From: Rhizobium sp. CFBP 8762
Lineage (GTDB): Bacteria > Pseudomonadota > Alphaproteobacteria > Rhizobiales > Rhizobiaceae
Length of the DNA: 64,000 bases
Assembly (NCBI RefSeq): GCF_014841565.1
Contig: NZ_JACYUD010000007.1
Coordinates: 1-64,000 of the forward strand
Direction: 5' to 3'
Shown here piece by piece: positions 1 through 8,235 of the stretch (its first letter is position 1; the number at the start of each line of letters is the position of its first letter). The position numbers and the translations under genes are program-made. The notes under the pieces were generated by a model. That model saw only the letters and a list, made by a program, of their open reading frames with translations, did not search any database and was not told where the DNA came from.

Positions 1-217
1 CACCCCAAAAAATGTCAAACACATATTGCAACGTTTTTATGAAAATCGTGCAAGTGGTTGAAATTTCAAGAAATAATGTGATCCAGACGGTTCTGCAAGT
101 ATGACCAAAAGGTTAACAAAACTGTCCAAGATTGCAAGCGCTTTCTTCCACAACCCGATGAAAGCTGATAGGTAGACGTCCAGAGCGCAGATTGTGCCAA
201 ATCACCCAGAGAAAACA
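1..217. other. Intergenic left edge, no gene seen
   Basis: The first 217 bases are AT-richer than the rest of the window, particularly up to about position 120. I see no convincing start, tRNA or terminator. A reading frame on the minus strand crosses 113-646 but lies opposite the glycoside hydrolase-like gene and has no recognisable motif, so it is treated as a shadow. The stretch probably holds the promoter of the gene beginning at 218. Confidence 0.5.
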
Positions 218-1120
218 ATGTTTCGAAGCTTTACCCTTGCAGGGTTTGAATGTGGGCTTGTGCATGGCGGTTGCCATGATCTGTTGCGCAGCACTGGTCA
301 TACGCCCGAACGCCGCATGCGTGAGCACTACAGACATGCGCGCGACCACGGGCTTCTTTCGGGTCGCGATGGACTGGTGCCCGGCCACGATGTTGTCGGG
401 CGGCTTCGCATTGCGCGAGAGGAAGGTGTCGAGATGGTATGGGATTTGTCTCACTACCATCGCATAGACGATCCATCCGCTTATGCGACCAGCGTGGCTC
501 AAGCGGCGTACGCGGTCCATGGAGATGCTCCCCTCTGGCTGTGTCCAGTCAACGAGCCGTCGCTCTATCCGTTTATTGCGCGTATCCCGCGTCACGAGGC
601 TATCGACACGGCCATTGCCATGGCGCGAGCCGCCTATGACAACCATCCATCGGTACGGATCCTAACCAATGATCCGATTGTTGGTATCGGTGAACGGCAG
701 TTTGAAGCAACCGACCACATCGTGAACGCGGTGCATGTGGATGTGGTGGGGGTGAACTATTACCCACATACAGCACGAACCACCCTTTCAAAGGTGCTGC
801 TTAAAACCTGGCGACGCTACGGGAAGCCGGTGATGGTTTCTGAAACGAGCTGGCATGATGGGCATAGGGTTCATCATGCGCGCTATCCGGGCTTCGATAA
901 AGGACGCTGGATGCGCCATGTGCTTGATGAAGTGCGCATTGCGCAGGATAAGGGCGTGGTTGTGGCCGGTGTTTGTTGGTATCCAATCGTGGATTGTCCG
1001 CCCTGGCACGCGCCAAGGTCACGCAACCGTTGGAGCCACGGGTTGATCCGGGCCGATATGAGCGTCGACCCTGCCCTCTCGATGGAGTTGCGGGCGCAAC
1101 TGCTGGATGACGCCGCTTGA
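218..1120 (+). CDS. Short clan-A-like glycoside hydrolase (beta-glucosidase-like)
   Basis: A 300-residue protein with features of the retaining (beta/alpha)8 glycoside hydrolases. A Cys-Pro-Val-Asn-Glu-Pro-Ser segment in the first half fits the acid/base Glu after strand 4. A Val-Asn-Tyr-Tyr segment follows, and Ser-Glu-Thr-Ser-Trp-His in the second half fits the nucleophile Glu after strand 7. It is much shorter than typical GH1 enzymes (about 450 residues) and I see no signal peptide, so it may act on a small cytoplasmic glycoside. The ATG at 218 has a weak GAGA element upstream; a GTG at 194 in the same frame is an alternative. The substrate cannot be read from the sequence. Neighbours are Ku genes and otsB, which say little about its role. 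Confidence 0.7.
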   Translation: MFRSFTLAGFECGLVHGGCHDLLRSTGHTPERRMREHYRHARDHGLLSGRDGLVPGHDVVGRLRIAREEGVEMVWDLSHYHRIDDPSAYATSVAQAAYAVHGDAPLWLCPVNEPSLYPFIARIPRHEAIDTAIAMARAAYDNHPSVRILTNDPIVGIGERQFEATDHIVNAVHVDVVGVNYYPHTARTTLSKVLLKTWRRYGKPVMVSETSWHDGHRVHHARYPGFDKGRWMRHVLDEVRIAQDKGVVVAGVCWYPIVDCPPWHAPRSRNRWSHGLIRADMSVDPALSMELRAQLLDDAA

Positions 1121-1198
1121 GCGATCATTAGACGCCGCTTTCGGGCGGAACCATTCTAACGGTTCACGCATTCTGGGAGTTAATCAGGAGAGACGGAT

Positions 1199-2068
1199 TT
1201 GGCACCGCGCGCGAACTGGAAAGGCTATCTTAAAGTTGGCGAACTGACCTGCGCGGTTGCGCTCTATACTGCTGCCTCAACATCCGATCGAATTGCCTTC
1301 CACACACTGAACCGGGAAACCGGCAACCGGGTGCGCCGCGAGTTCGTGGATAGCGAAACCTTCAAGCCCGTGGAACGCGACGATCAGGTTAAAGGGTATG
1401 AGGTTACCGATGGTGACTATATCATGCTCGAAGCCGATGAAGTCGCGGCGGCTGTACCGGAAAGCGACAAGACGCTGGATGTAGAGGCCTTCGTTGCGAA
1501 TGCCGACATTGATGATGTTTACTTCGACAAGCCTTACTATCTTGCCCCAACTGACAAGGCGGCGCATGAGGTATTCTGCCTGATCCGCGAAGCACTCCGT
1601 GCAAAAAAATCCGCAGCAATAGCAAACACAGTGCTGTTTCGCCGGGTGCGGACAGTTCTAATCAGACCCCATGGCGATGGTTTGATCGCGTCGACGCTAA
1701 ACTTTGATTATGAGGTCCGCTCCGCTGACGAGGCTTTCGAGGATATGCCCGAGCTCGAGCTGAAAGGCGAGATGCTGGATCTTGCGACGCATATAATTGG
1801 CACGAAGAAGGGTAAATTCGATCCATCAAAATTTGATGACCGCTATGAGGATGCCTTGGCGGAACTTGTGAAGGCCAAGCTCGAAGGGCGCAAGATCGAA
1901 CGCAAGCCGGAGCCAGCGAAGGATAAGGTTGTCGACCTGATGGACGCGCTTAGGCAAAGTGCGGGAGCACTGGGCAAACCGCCTGCGAAAAGCAAGGCGA
2001 AGGCAAAGCCGACCAAGAAGCCAGCTGAAGCGAAAGCCAAGCCTGCTAGAGCCAAGAAGGCCAGTTAA
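1199..2068 (+). CDS. ku: Ku DNA end-binding protein (copy 1)
   Basis: Bacterial Ku, 289 residues, the homodimeric ring that binds broken DNA ends and recruits LigD for non-homologous end joining. The N-terminal pattern Pro-Arg-Ala-Asn-Trp-Lys-Gly-Tyr-Leu, followed by a segment on strands that reads FHTLNRETGNRV, is diagnostic of the Ku beta-barrel. The C-terminal 50 residues are Lys/Ala/Pro-rich and basic, as in many Ku tails that contact DNA or LigD. The start is a TTG at 1199 preceded by AGGAGAG, which matches the conserved MAPR N-terminus. It ends 16 bases before the stop of a second, convergent Ku gene. No ligD lies in the window. Confidence 0.95.
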   Translation: MAPRANWKGYLKVGELTCAVALYTAASTSDRIAFHTLNRETGNRVRREFVDSETFKPVERDDQVKGYEVTDGDYIMLEADEVAAAVPESDKTLDVEAFVANADIDDVYFDKPYYLAPTDKAAHEVFCLIREALRAKKSAAIANTVLFRRVRTVLIRPHGDGLIASTLNFDYEVRSADEAFEDMPELELKGEMLDLATHIIGTKKGKFDPSKFDDRYEDALAELVKAKLEGRKIERKPEPAKDKVVDLMDALRQSAGALGKPPAKSKAKAKPTKKPAEAKAKPARAKKAS

Positions 2069-2084
2069 CACCATACGGTTCGTG

Positions 2085-2891
2085 CTACTTTGATGACTTG
2101 CCTTCAAGGCTCTTCTTCAACGCATCCATAATGCTGATGACGTTGGTGGCCTTGGGCTCTGAATCGTCCTTTGCCTTGGCTTTTGGCTTCTTTTTGGCCT
2201 TGCCCTTTTTCTTCTCGGCGATGATTTCGAGCAGCCTGTCTTGCACTGGATCATCGACGATCGAAGGATCCCAAGGCTTCGAGCGCTCGTCGATAAACGA
2301 TTTCATCAGCGCGAGCTGTCTGGATTCCGGTTTGTCGCTCCCAATGGTCTTAAAATAGTCTTCGGCAGCGCGCACCTCGTCGCCATAGCGCAAGGTCCAA
2401 AGGATAATACCCTTTCCGCGCGGCTCAAGCATAACAGCACGTTCGCGCCGATACATCACCACCCGCGAGATGCCAACAACACCATTCTGGGCCATGGCTT
2501 CGCGTATGACGGCAAACGCTTCCTCACCAACCTTGTCATTTGTCGTTAGATAGTGCGGGGTATCGTACCAGATCCATTCAATGGATTCCTGCGGCACAAA
2601 CATGTCGATATCGATGGTGCGGGTGCTTTCCAGCCCCACCGCGTCGATCTCGTCGTCCTCCAGCATGACGTAATCATTTTCACCGCGCTCGTACCCCTTA
2701 ACCTCGTCATCCTCTTCCACAGGCTCGCCTGTTTCGGAATCAATGTAACGGCTCACGACACGATTGCCGGTCGCGCGGTTCAAGGTGTGAAAACGGACTT
2801 TTTGGGCATCGGTCGTGGCAGGCATCATCGATACCGGGCACGTCACCAGCGACAATTTCAGATAACCTTTCCAAAAGGACCGGGGTGCCAT
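2085..2891 (-). CDS. ku: Ku DNA end-binding protein (copy 2)
   Basis: Second Ku, 268 residues, starting MAPRSFWKGYLKLSLVTCPV with an AGGAG element just upstream. It shares the FHTLNRATGNRV block and the acidic DEVKGYE segment with copy 1 but differs widely elsewhere, so the pair is not a recent duplication. The tail is again Lys-rich (KKKGKAKKKPKAKAK) before a short amphipathic end. The gene is convergent with copy 1. Some rhizobia carry several Ku genes, and the two products may form homo- or heterodimers; that is family knowledge, not visible here. Confidence 0.95.
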   Translation of the reverse strand: MAPRSFWKGYLKLSLVTCPVSMMPATTDAQKVRFHTLNRATGNRVVSRYIDSETGEPVEEDDEVKGYERGENDYVMLEDDEIDAVGLESTRTIDIDMFVPQESIEWIWYDTPHYLTTNDKVGEEAFAVIREAMAQNGVVGISRVVMYRRERAVMLEPRGKGIILWTLRYGDEVRAAEDYFKTIGSDKPESRQLALMKSFIDERSKPWDPSIVDDPVQDRLLEIIAEKKKGKAKKKPKAKAKDDSEPKATNVISIMDALKKSLEGKSSK

Positions 2892-2957
2892 GGTGAACTC
2901 CTACTGCATCATGGTGCGAAACACCGCGCCAACCGGTTTTGTTCCTTTAGGACGCGC

Positions 2958-3725
2958 TCACGCATTGCTGGCCAGACGTTCGATGATCCGCCGCACATCC
3001 TGCGGTCCCGTCAGACGGCCCACCGCATGCGTCTCCGGCGATTGTGTGCCCACTCGCACCGAGTATCCGCCGTTGGTATTGGCTGCGAGAAACATCGACT
3101 CGTCTGTCAGGTCATCGCCCAGCGTCATGGGCAGGCGACCCTCGAATGGTGGCTCCAGCATAAAGCGCTGGATAGCCTCGCCCTTGCTCGCCTTCGAGGG
3201 ACGAATTTCGTAGACCATTTTACCGAGTTGCAAGGTCCAATCGGGGCCTGCCCGCTCTGCATAGACCTGCATGCGCGTACTTAATATGTGCTCGAACTCA
3301 GGCGCCAGCCGATAGTGGGCAGCGACGGCAGCACCCTTGTCCTCAATCAACACGCCCGGCCACTGGCTGGCCTCTTCCGTCAGCGCCTGTTTTAAAGCTT
3401 CGAATGCCGGCGGGGCCTGCGCCAGCAAAGCAAGGCCGTTGGCCAAGCGCATTTCGGCGCCGTGCAAGCCGGCCACGGGAAAGCGAAACGGAGCAAAGAG
3501 ACTATCTGCAAAGGGCAGCGCCCTCCCCGTAACCAACGCCAGCGCACCGCCGAGCTTCTGCGACACTGCGTTGAGCGCCGGCGGCAAATCCGGTGGCACG
3601 AAAATGCCCTCCGGGGTCAGCGCCAGATCGAGAAGCGTACCATCAATATCCAGAAACAAAGCCCAGCGATCCGGCTCTCCCCGCAAAACCCTCAGGATTG
3701 ACTGGATGGTTTCTTCGTCCTGCAT
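2958..3725 (-). CDS. otsB: Trehalose-6-phosphate phosphatase
   Basis: HAD-superfamily trehalose-phosphatase of 255 residues, removing phosphate from trehalose 6-phosphate. Motif I is FLDIDGTLLDL near residue 25, with the nucleophile Asp and general acid Asp two apart. Motif II is LVTGR near residue 65. The late motif LGDDLTDESMF supplies the Mg-binding aspartates. The length matches OtsB. The synthase gene otsA, usually adjacent, is not in the window. The start ATG at 3725 begins MQDEET. The gene is divergent from the ROK-like gene at 3881, and 66 bases separate its end from the start of the downstream Ku copy 2. Confidence 0.93.
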   Translation of the reverse strand: MQDEETIQSILRVLRGEPDRWALFLDIDGTLLDLALTPEGIFVPPDLPPALNAVSQKLGGALALVTGRALPFADSLFAPFRFPVAGLHGAEMRLANGLALLAQAPPAFEALKQALTEEASQWPGVLIEDKGAAVAAHYRLAPEFEHILSTRMQVYAERAGPDWTLQLGKMVYEIRPSKASKGEAIQRFMLEPPFEGRLPMTLGDDLTDESMFLAANTNGGYSVRVGTQSPETHAVGRLTGPQDVRRIIERLASNA

Positions 3726-3880
3726 GGCATGTGCCTCAAGGTTTTACATGTTTTAATCTCGGTGATCTAAGCTAGGCCTCTGATTTTATTCGACAAGGTT
3801 TAGGATTTGGCGAGGGCTTTTGGAACCTCTGCCCGCGTTTTGCGTTTGTGGGCGTCAGCACTCAATACGCAGGGAAACGA

Positions 3881-4951
3881 ATGGCCAAGGGGAAAGTGGA
3901 CGCGCAGCAAAATCCGGCGATGCCTATCCATCATGGAGCCGTGGAACTGCCATCGGTGACGGTGGATAGCTACAATCTGGAGCTTCGTGACAAGGATGGC
4001 TTTATCGGCGATAAGGCGAACAAATCCGCTTTCATTGATTTTCTGGACGACTGGCGCAAGCTGGTCGGTAAGTCGGGCCATGACCCCTTCGGCGAAACCA
4101 AAACCACCGATCTGTCCAAAAAAGATATCGACAAGGCTCTGACAGGGCCAGACCGTGACGCGGCTGCGCTTATCCTCAGTGCTATAGATGACTTCGCACG
4201 CCAGTTGGCAAAGATTTTGAAGGCCTATATGCGCCAGAAGGCGTGGAAGGATACGCAACGTGTGATGGTTGGCGGCGGCTTTAAAGAGAGTGCCGCCGGG
4301 GAACTTGCCATTGCGCGGGCCTCCCTGCTGCTGCAGGCCGATGGTCTGGATGTGACGCTGCAGCCAATCCATCACCATCCCGACGACGCCGGGCTGATTG
4401 GCGCCGCACACCTCATGCCATCATGGATGTTGAAGGGTCACCAGGCCATGATTGCGGTCGATATCGGCGGCACCAATGTGCGCGCAGGCATTGTGAAACT
4501 CAACAGCAATCTCAGCAAGGACCTGTCCAAGGCGGAAGTCTGGAAATCGGAAATCTGGCGTCATGCGGACGACGATCCTTCGCGCAGCGGAATGATTGAA
4601 CAGTTGGTCGATATGATCCGCAACCTGATTGCGGCCGCCGATAAAGAAAAATTCGAGCCAGCGCCGGTGATTGGCGTTGCCTGCCCGGGAATTATAGAAG
4701 CCGATGGCTCCATCAAACGCGGTGGACAAAACCTGCCAGGGGGAAACTGGGAAAGCGAAACATTCAATTTGGCCGTCGCGCTGAAGGACGCTATACCCGA
4801 AATTGACGATCACGAGACCTTTGTTATCATTCACAATGATGCCGTGGTGCAGGGATTGTCACAAATCCCGTTTATGCAGGATGTGGACGAGTGGGGCGTC
4901 GTGACAATTGGTACCGGTCTGGGCAATGCACGCTTCACCAACAAACGGTAA
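3881..4951 (+). CDS. ROK-family sugar kinase-like protein with circularly permuted halves
   Basis: A 356-residue protein with ROK/glucokinase motifs in the wrong order. The normal N-terminal phosphate motif AVDIGGTNVRAGIV sits at about residue 191. It is followed by GVACPGIIEADG, NLPGGNW, the catalytic-type IHNDAVVQG, and finally TIGTGLGNA about 10 residues before the C-terminus. The segment that should follow, ending in VMVGGGF (about 128) and DDAGLIGAAHL, comes first in the chain. All parts of a ROK fold seem present, joined new-end to old-end. The Cys-rich zinc motif of many ROK proteins is absent. Start ATG 3881 has AGGGA 5-9 bases upstream. Likely a hexokinase-type enzyme or sugar sensor; substrate unknown. 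The neighbouring otsB suggests trehalose or glucose metabolism. Confidence 0.8.
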   Translation: MAKGKVDAQQNPAMPIHHGAVELPSVTVDSYNLELRDKDGFIGDKANKSAFIDFLDDWRKLVGKSGHDPFGETKTTDLSKKDIDKALTGPDRDAAALILSAIDDFARQLAKILKAYMRQKAWKDTQRVMVGGGFKESAAGELAIARASLLLQADGLDVTLQPIHHHPDDAGLIGAAHLMPSWMLKGHQAMIAVDIGGTNVRAGIVKLNSNLSKDLSKAEVWKSEIWRHADDDPSRSGMIEQLVDMIRNLIAAADKEKFEPAPVIGVACPGIIEADGSIKRGGQNLPGGNWESETFNLAVALKDAIPEIDDHETFVIIHNDAVVQGLSQIPFMQDVDEWGVVTIGTGLGNARFTNKR

Positions 4952-5206
4952 GAGCCCTCTATAACAATCACCATATTTGGATCAGCCGTAGTTTTAGGCA
5001 AAATCTGCCGTGCAATATACGACTTTTAAACACAAACGCTTCAGGATGCAGCTCCGGACCTTCATTCCGACTTCGAAATGAGCAAAACTGGCGCAGCGTC
5101 TCGCTGGCGTTCCATTGCACTTCGAAGTGTCCCTGCACCTTTGCCCGCTTGTTGACAGCAAGCATGATGCTGGCAAATCCCGAATCTCTACGGATAGTCA
5201 GTGATC
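4952..5206 (+). other. Intergenic gap before chemoreceptor
   Basis: A 255-base gap with no recognisable gene. It contains two similar patches, GACTTCGAAATG near 5069 and CACTTCGAAGTG near 5119, the second being a 12-base palindrome. These may be regulator sites for the chemoreceptor, but I cannot assign a factor. No strong ribosome site is visible directly before the start at 5207. Confidence 0.4.
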
Positions 5207-7081
5207 ATGACGATACGATTCAAGCTTTTCGCATGCTTGGGCGCACTTGCCCTTCTTCTCTTCAGCACGTCCATTCTAGCCTTCCTGTCCCTTCAATCGG
5301 CGTCCGAACGCACCCGCAGCATCGTTGAAGACCGGGTCCAGCCACTCGCATTGCTCAAGACCATCGGCGACAGTTACGCCGTCGACATTGTCGATACAGC
5401 ACACAAACTGGACAGCGGCACGCTGTCCTGGGAGCAAGGGCAGGAAAACCTGACCAAATCCGCAACTGCCATCGAAACCGCGTGGACGGCTTATGACGCG
5501 ACCCACATGACGGATGAAGAACGCGTCATCGTCGAAGAGTTTGAACGCATGCGCCAAGCCTCGCGCCAGCCTCTTGAGGAGTTGAGCGCCATCGTCGCTG
5601 CCAGAGATCAGCGGCGCTTGCATGGTTTCGTGGTGCAACGCCTTTTTCCCATCATCGACCCTCTTGCAAAACCGGTTGCCGATCTTGTGGCACTGCAGTT
5701 GCGCGTCGCCAAGCAGGAATATGCACGGGCTGAGGTATCACGGTCACGCAGCAATATGCTGATTTTCGGTTTGGCTGCCATTTCTGCGCTCATTGTGGCC
5801 GCCTGTCTCTGGATCGTGTCGCGAGGAGTGACCACGCCCCTGACGAACATCAACCATACCATGCGCAAGCTGGCAAACGGTGATCTGAGCGTCCAGATCG
5901 AAGGAGCTGACCGCCGCGACGAAATCGGGCAGATGGTTGCATCCGTTGAAGTGTTTCGCCAGGCGGCGATTCATAACAGGCAGTTGGAGCTTGAAGCGGA
6001 GGAGGCCCGCCGTGCGCAGGAAGCGGAGCGCATTCGTGTAACCGCAGATGCAGAAGCCGCTGCACAGGCCCGTCTGGAACAGGCCACGGCAGGGCTGGCC
6101 GGTGGTCTGCGCCGTCTGGCAGCGGGCGAGCTGAACTTTGAACTGACGGAGCCTTTCTCGCCGGACTTTGAGGCCTTACGCCACGACCTGAATGCAGCGG
6201 TCAATCAGCTTGGCAAAACGCTTCTCGCCGTATCGCAGTCCACCCTGCATCTGGATGATGGCACACGGGAAATCAGCCAAAGCGCGGATGACCTGTCACG
6301 CAGGACGGAGCAGCAGGCCGCATCGCTGGAAGAAACGGCCGCAGCATTGGATCAGATTACCGTCAATGTCAGCACATCGTCCAAGCGCGTGGATGAGGCG
6401 CGGGAAATCGCCGAGCAGGCCAATGCCAGTGCCGAGCAGTCGGGCATCGTTGTAGCGGACGCAGTCAACGCCATGGGCCGGATTGAGCAATCCTCAAACC
6501 AGATTTCCAGCATCATCGGTGTTATAGACGAGATTGCATTCCAAACGAACCTCTTGGCTTTGAACGCAGGCGTTGAAGCAGCCCGGGCGGGAGATGCCGG
6601 CCGAGGTTTTGCGGTTGTTGCACAGGAAGTGCGGGAACTGGCACAACGTTCAGCCAGTGCTGCCAAGGAAATCAAGGAGCTTATCCGCCACTCCGGCTCG
6701 CAGGTGCAGATGGGCGTGAAACTGGTCAGCGAAACCGGGGCTTCGCTCAAAACCATCGAGGGTTTCATCATTTCCATCAACGGCCATATGTCTGCCATAG
6801 CCACCGCTGCACGGGAGCAGTCAGTCGGCCTCTCGGAAGTCAACACAGCCGTCAACCAGATGGATCAGGTCACCCAGCAAAACGCGGCCATGGTGGAAGA
6901 AACAAACGCCGCCAGCGTAACCCTGGCCACCGAGGCCAAACGTCTGCGTGAACTGGTTGGACAGTTTCAACTGGCCGAAACCGGTGCGCCGACACATACG
7001 CTCGCGGCACGCACCGCACCCCTGCCCCGCTTCAGGACAAGCGGCAATGCGGCTTTGAAACCGGAATGGAGCGAGTTTTAA
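5207..7081 (+). CDS. Methyl-accepting chemotaxis protein with C-terminal EWSEF tether
   Basis: Chemoreceptor of 624 residues. TM1 is at about 7-27, a four-helix-type periplasmic sensor follows to about 184, and TM2 is at 185-206. A HAMP domain comes next ([11 protein letters not shown]), then a second HAMP-like element ([14 protein letters not shown]) and the cytoplasmic signalling hairpin. The conserved tip [20 protein letters not shown] is at about 441-460 and binds CheA/CheW. The last five residues, EWSEF, fit the xWxxF pentapeptide that tethers CheR or CheB in enteric and some rhizobial receptors. ATG 5207 is preferred over an in-frame GTG at 5201. It is a single-gene unit followed by a hairpin. 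Confidence 0.95.
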   Translation: MTIRFKLFACLGALALLLFSTSILAFLSLQSASERTRSIVEDRVQPLALLKTIGDSYAVDIVDTAHKLDSGTLSWEQGQENLTKSATAIETAWTAYDATHMTDEERVIVEEFERMRQASRQPLEELSAIVAARDQRRLHGFVVQRLFPIIDPLAKPVADLVALQLRVAKQEYARAEVSRSRSNMLIFGLAAISALIVAACLWIVSRGVTTPLTNINHTMRKLANGDLSVQIEGADRRDEIGQMVASVEVFRQAAIHNRQLELEAEEARRAQEAERIRVTADAEAAAQARLEQATAGLAGGLRRLAAGELNFELTEPFSPDFEALRHDLNAAVNQLGKTLLAVSQSTLHLDDGTREISQSADDLSRRTEQQAASLEETAAALDQITVNVSTSSKRVDEAREIAEQANASAEQSGIVVADAVNAMGRIEQSSNQISSIIGVIDEIAFQTNLLALNAGVEAARAGDAGRGFAVVAQEVRELAQRSASAAKEIKELIRHSGSQVQMGVKLVSETGASLKTIEGFIISINGHMSAIATAAREQSVGLSEVNTAVNQMDQVTQQNAAMVEETNAASVTLATEAKRLRELVGQFQLAETGAPTHTLAARTAPLPRFRTSGNAALKPEWSEF

Positions 7082-7097
7082 CGGCTAACCTATCAAA

Positions 7098-7125
7098 AAC
7101 GGTTCCTGTTTTACCGGGGACCGTT
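7098..7125 (+). terminator. Hairpin after chemoreceptor gene
   Basis: AACGGTTCC and GGGACCGTT pair (one G-U) around a short loop, 16 bases after the chemoreceptor stop. There is no clean T-run after it, so it is a weak terminator candidate or a stabilising 3' hairpin. Confidence 0.45.
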
Positions 7126-7135
7126 CGAATAAATC

Positions 7136-7145
7136 TTGTCGACAA
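7136..7145. promoter_or_regulatory. TTGTCGACAA palindrome upstream of hydroxyproline genes
   Basis: A perfect 10-base palindrome 91 bases before the DHDPS-like start. Its TTGT...ACAA form resembles operators of FadR-type GntR regulators, which often control hydroxyproline genes. No such regulator is encoded beside this cluster, so the assignment is speculative. Confidence 0.35.
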
Positions 7146-7235
7146 ATAAAATACAGAGGTTAATATGGCTACAAACGGATGGCTGCTTGAGCGCTTTGCG
7201 AAGGCTCCATCGTGAAACCGACCAAAGGATGTGCC

Positions 7236-8198
7236 ATGACAGCCAATATTTTCTCCGGCGTTATACCCGCCTTGATGACGCCCTGCACTGCGGACCGCAT
7301 GCCCGATTATGACGCACTCGTGCGCAAGGCGCAGGAGTTGATTGCACATGGCATGTCGTCCGTGGTCTATTGCGGCTCGATGGGCGATTGGCCGCTCTTG
7401 ACCGACGCACAGCGCATGGAAGGCGTTGAGCGTTTGGTGAAAGCTGGCGTGCGGGTGATCGTTGGGACCGGGGCTGTCAACACCGCCTTGGCCGTGGCCC
7501 ATGCGGCCCACGCCCAGAAAGTTGGTGCACACGGCCTCATGGTTATCCCTCGGGTGTTGTCGCGGGGCCCGTCTCTGGCCGCTCAGAAGGATCATTTCAA
7601 GGCTGTTTTGAGCGCAGCACCCGATCTGCCAGCGGTGATCTACAATAGCCCGTACTACGGTTTTGCAACCCGCGCAGACCTGTTCTTCGCGCTCCGGGCC
7701 GAGCACGACAACCTCGTTGGCTTCAAGGAGTTCGGCGGCCCTGCCGACATGCGCTATGCCGCTGAGAACATCACCAGCCGCGATGATAACGTCTCGCTGA
7801 TGGTGGGTGTCGACACGGCAGTGGTGCACGGTTTTGTCAATTGCGGCGCATCCGGCGCCATCACCGGTATCGGCAATGTCCTGCCAAAGGAAGTCATTCA
7901 CCTCTGCAATCTGGCGCAAGCCGCTGCCAAGGGCGATGCGGATGCGCGCCAGCGCGCCCTTGAACTGGAACAGGCCATCGCGGTACTCTCATCGTTCGAT
8001 GAAGGCCCGGATCTCGTTCTCTATTTCAAGCACATGATGGTGCTGAACGGCGACAGCGAGTACACATTGCACTTCAATGAGAGCGATGCGCTTTCGGAAA
8101 GCCAGCGCGGTTACGTGGAAGCGCAACTGACGCTGTTCAAAACATGGTACGCACAATGGAGCCAGCACCCCGGAGCTGTACAGACCTGCAAGCCCTGA
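7236..8198 (+). CDS. DHDPS-family lyase, probable pyrroline-4-hydroxy-2-carboxylate deaminase
   Basis: Class I aldolase fold of the dihydrodipicolinate synthase / N-acetylneuraminate lyase family, 320 residues. The Schiff-base Lys is Lys164 in VGFKEFGG and the proton-relay Tyr lies in IYNSPYYGF. In hydroxyproline catabolism this family deaminates and dehydrates 1-pyrroline-4-hydroxy-2-carboxylate to 2-oxoglutarate semialdehyde. That role is inferred from the epimerase and FAD dehydrogenase nearby rather than from a diagnostic residue. ATG 7236 has AAAGGA upstream; an in-frame GTG at 7212 is less likely. It is convergent with the reductase gene at 8236, with a terminator hairpin between. Confidence 0.82.
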   Translation: MTANIFSGVIPALMTPCTADRMPDYDALVRKAQELIAHGMSSVVYCGSMGDWPLLTDAQRMEGVERLVKAGVRVIVGTGAVNTALAVAHAAHAQKVGAHGLMVIPRVLSRGPSLAAQKDHFKAVLSAAPDLPAVIYNSPYYGFATRADLFFALRAEHDNLVGFKEFGGPADMRYAAENITSRDDNVSLMVGVDTAVVHGFVNCGASGAITGIGNVLPKEVIHLCNLAQAAAKGDADARQRALELEQAIAVLSSFDEGPDLVLYFKHMMVLNGDSEYTLHFNESDALSESQRGYVEAQLTLFKTWYAQWSQHPGAVQTCKP

Positions 8199-8201
8199 CC
8201 A

Positions 8202-8230
8202 AAAAAAGGCCCTCTCACCAGAGGGCCTTC
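8202..8230 (-). terminator. Intrinsic terminator between convergent genes
   Basis: AAGGCCCTCT, loop CACC, AGAGGGCCTT: a perfect 10-base stem at 8207-8230. The A-run at 8202-8208 becomes a U-run on minus-strand transcripts, so it is a strong terminator for the gene at 8236-9270 and probably stops the opposing transcript too. Confidence 0.9.
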
Positions 8231-8235
8231 TGCTA

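Noticed and set aside
113-646. Minus-strand open frame at the left edge
   Set aside because: It is opposite the glycoside hydrolase-like gene and lacks motifs or a convincing ribosome site.
3881-4951. Permuted ROK gene as a truncated kinase
   Set aside because: Both halves of the fold are represented in one chain; only the order differs.
4952-5206. Small protein gene in the gap before the chemoreceptor
   Set aside because: The open frames there lack a ribosome site and overlap the ends of neighbouring genes in other frames.
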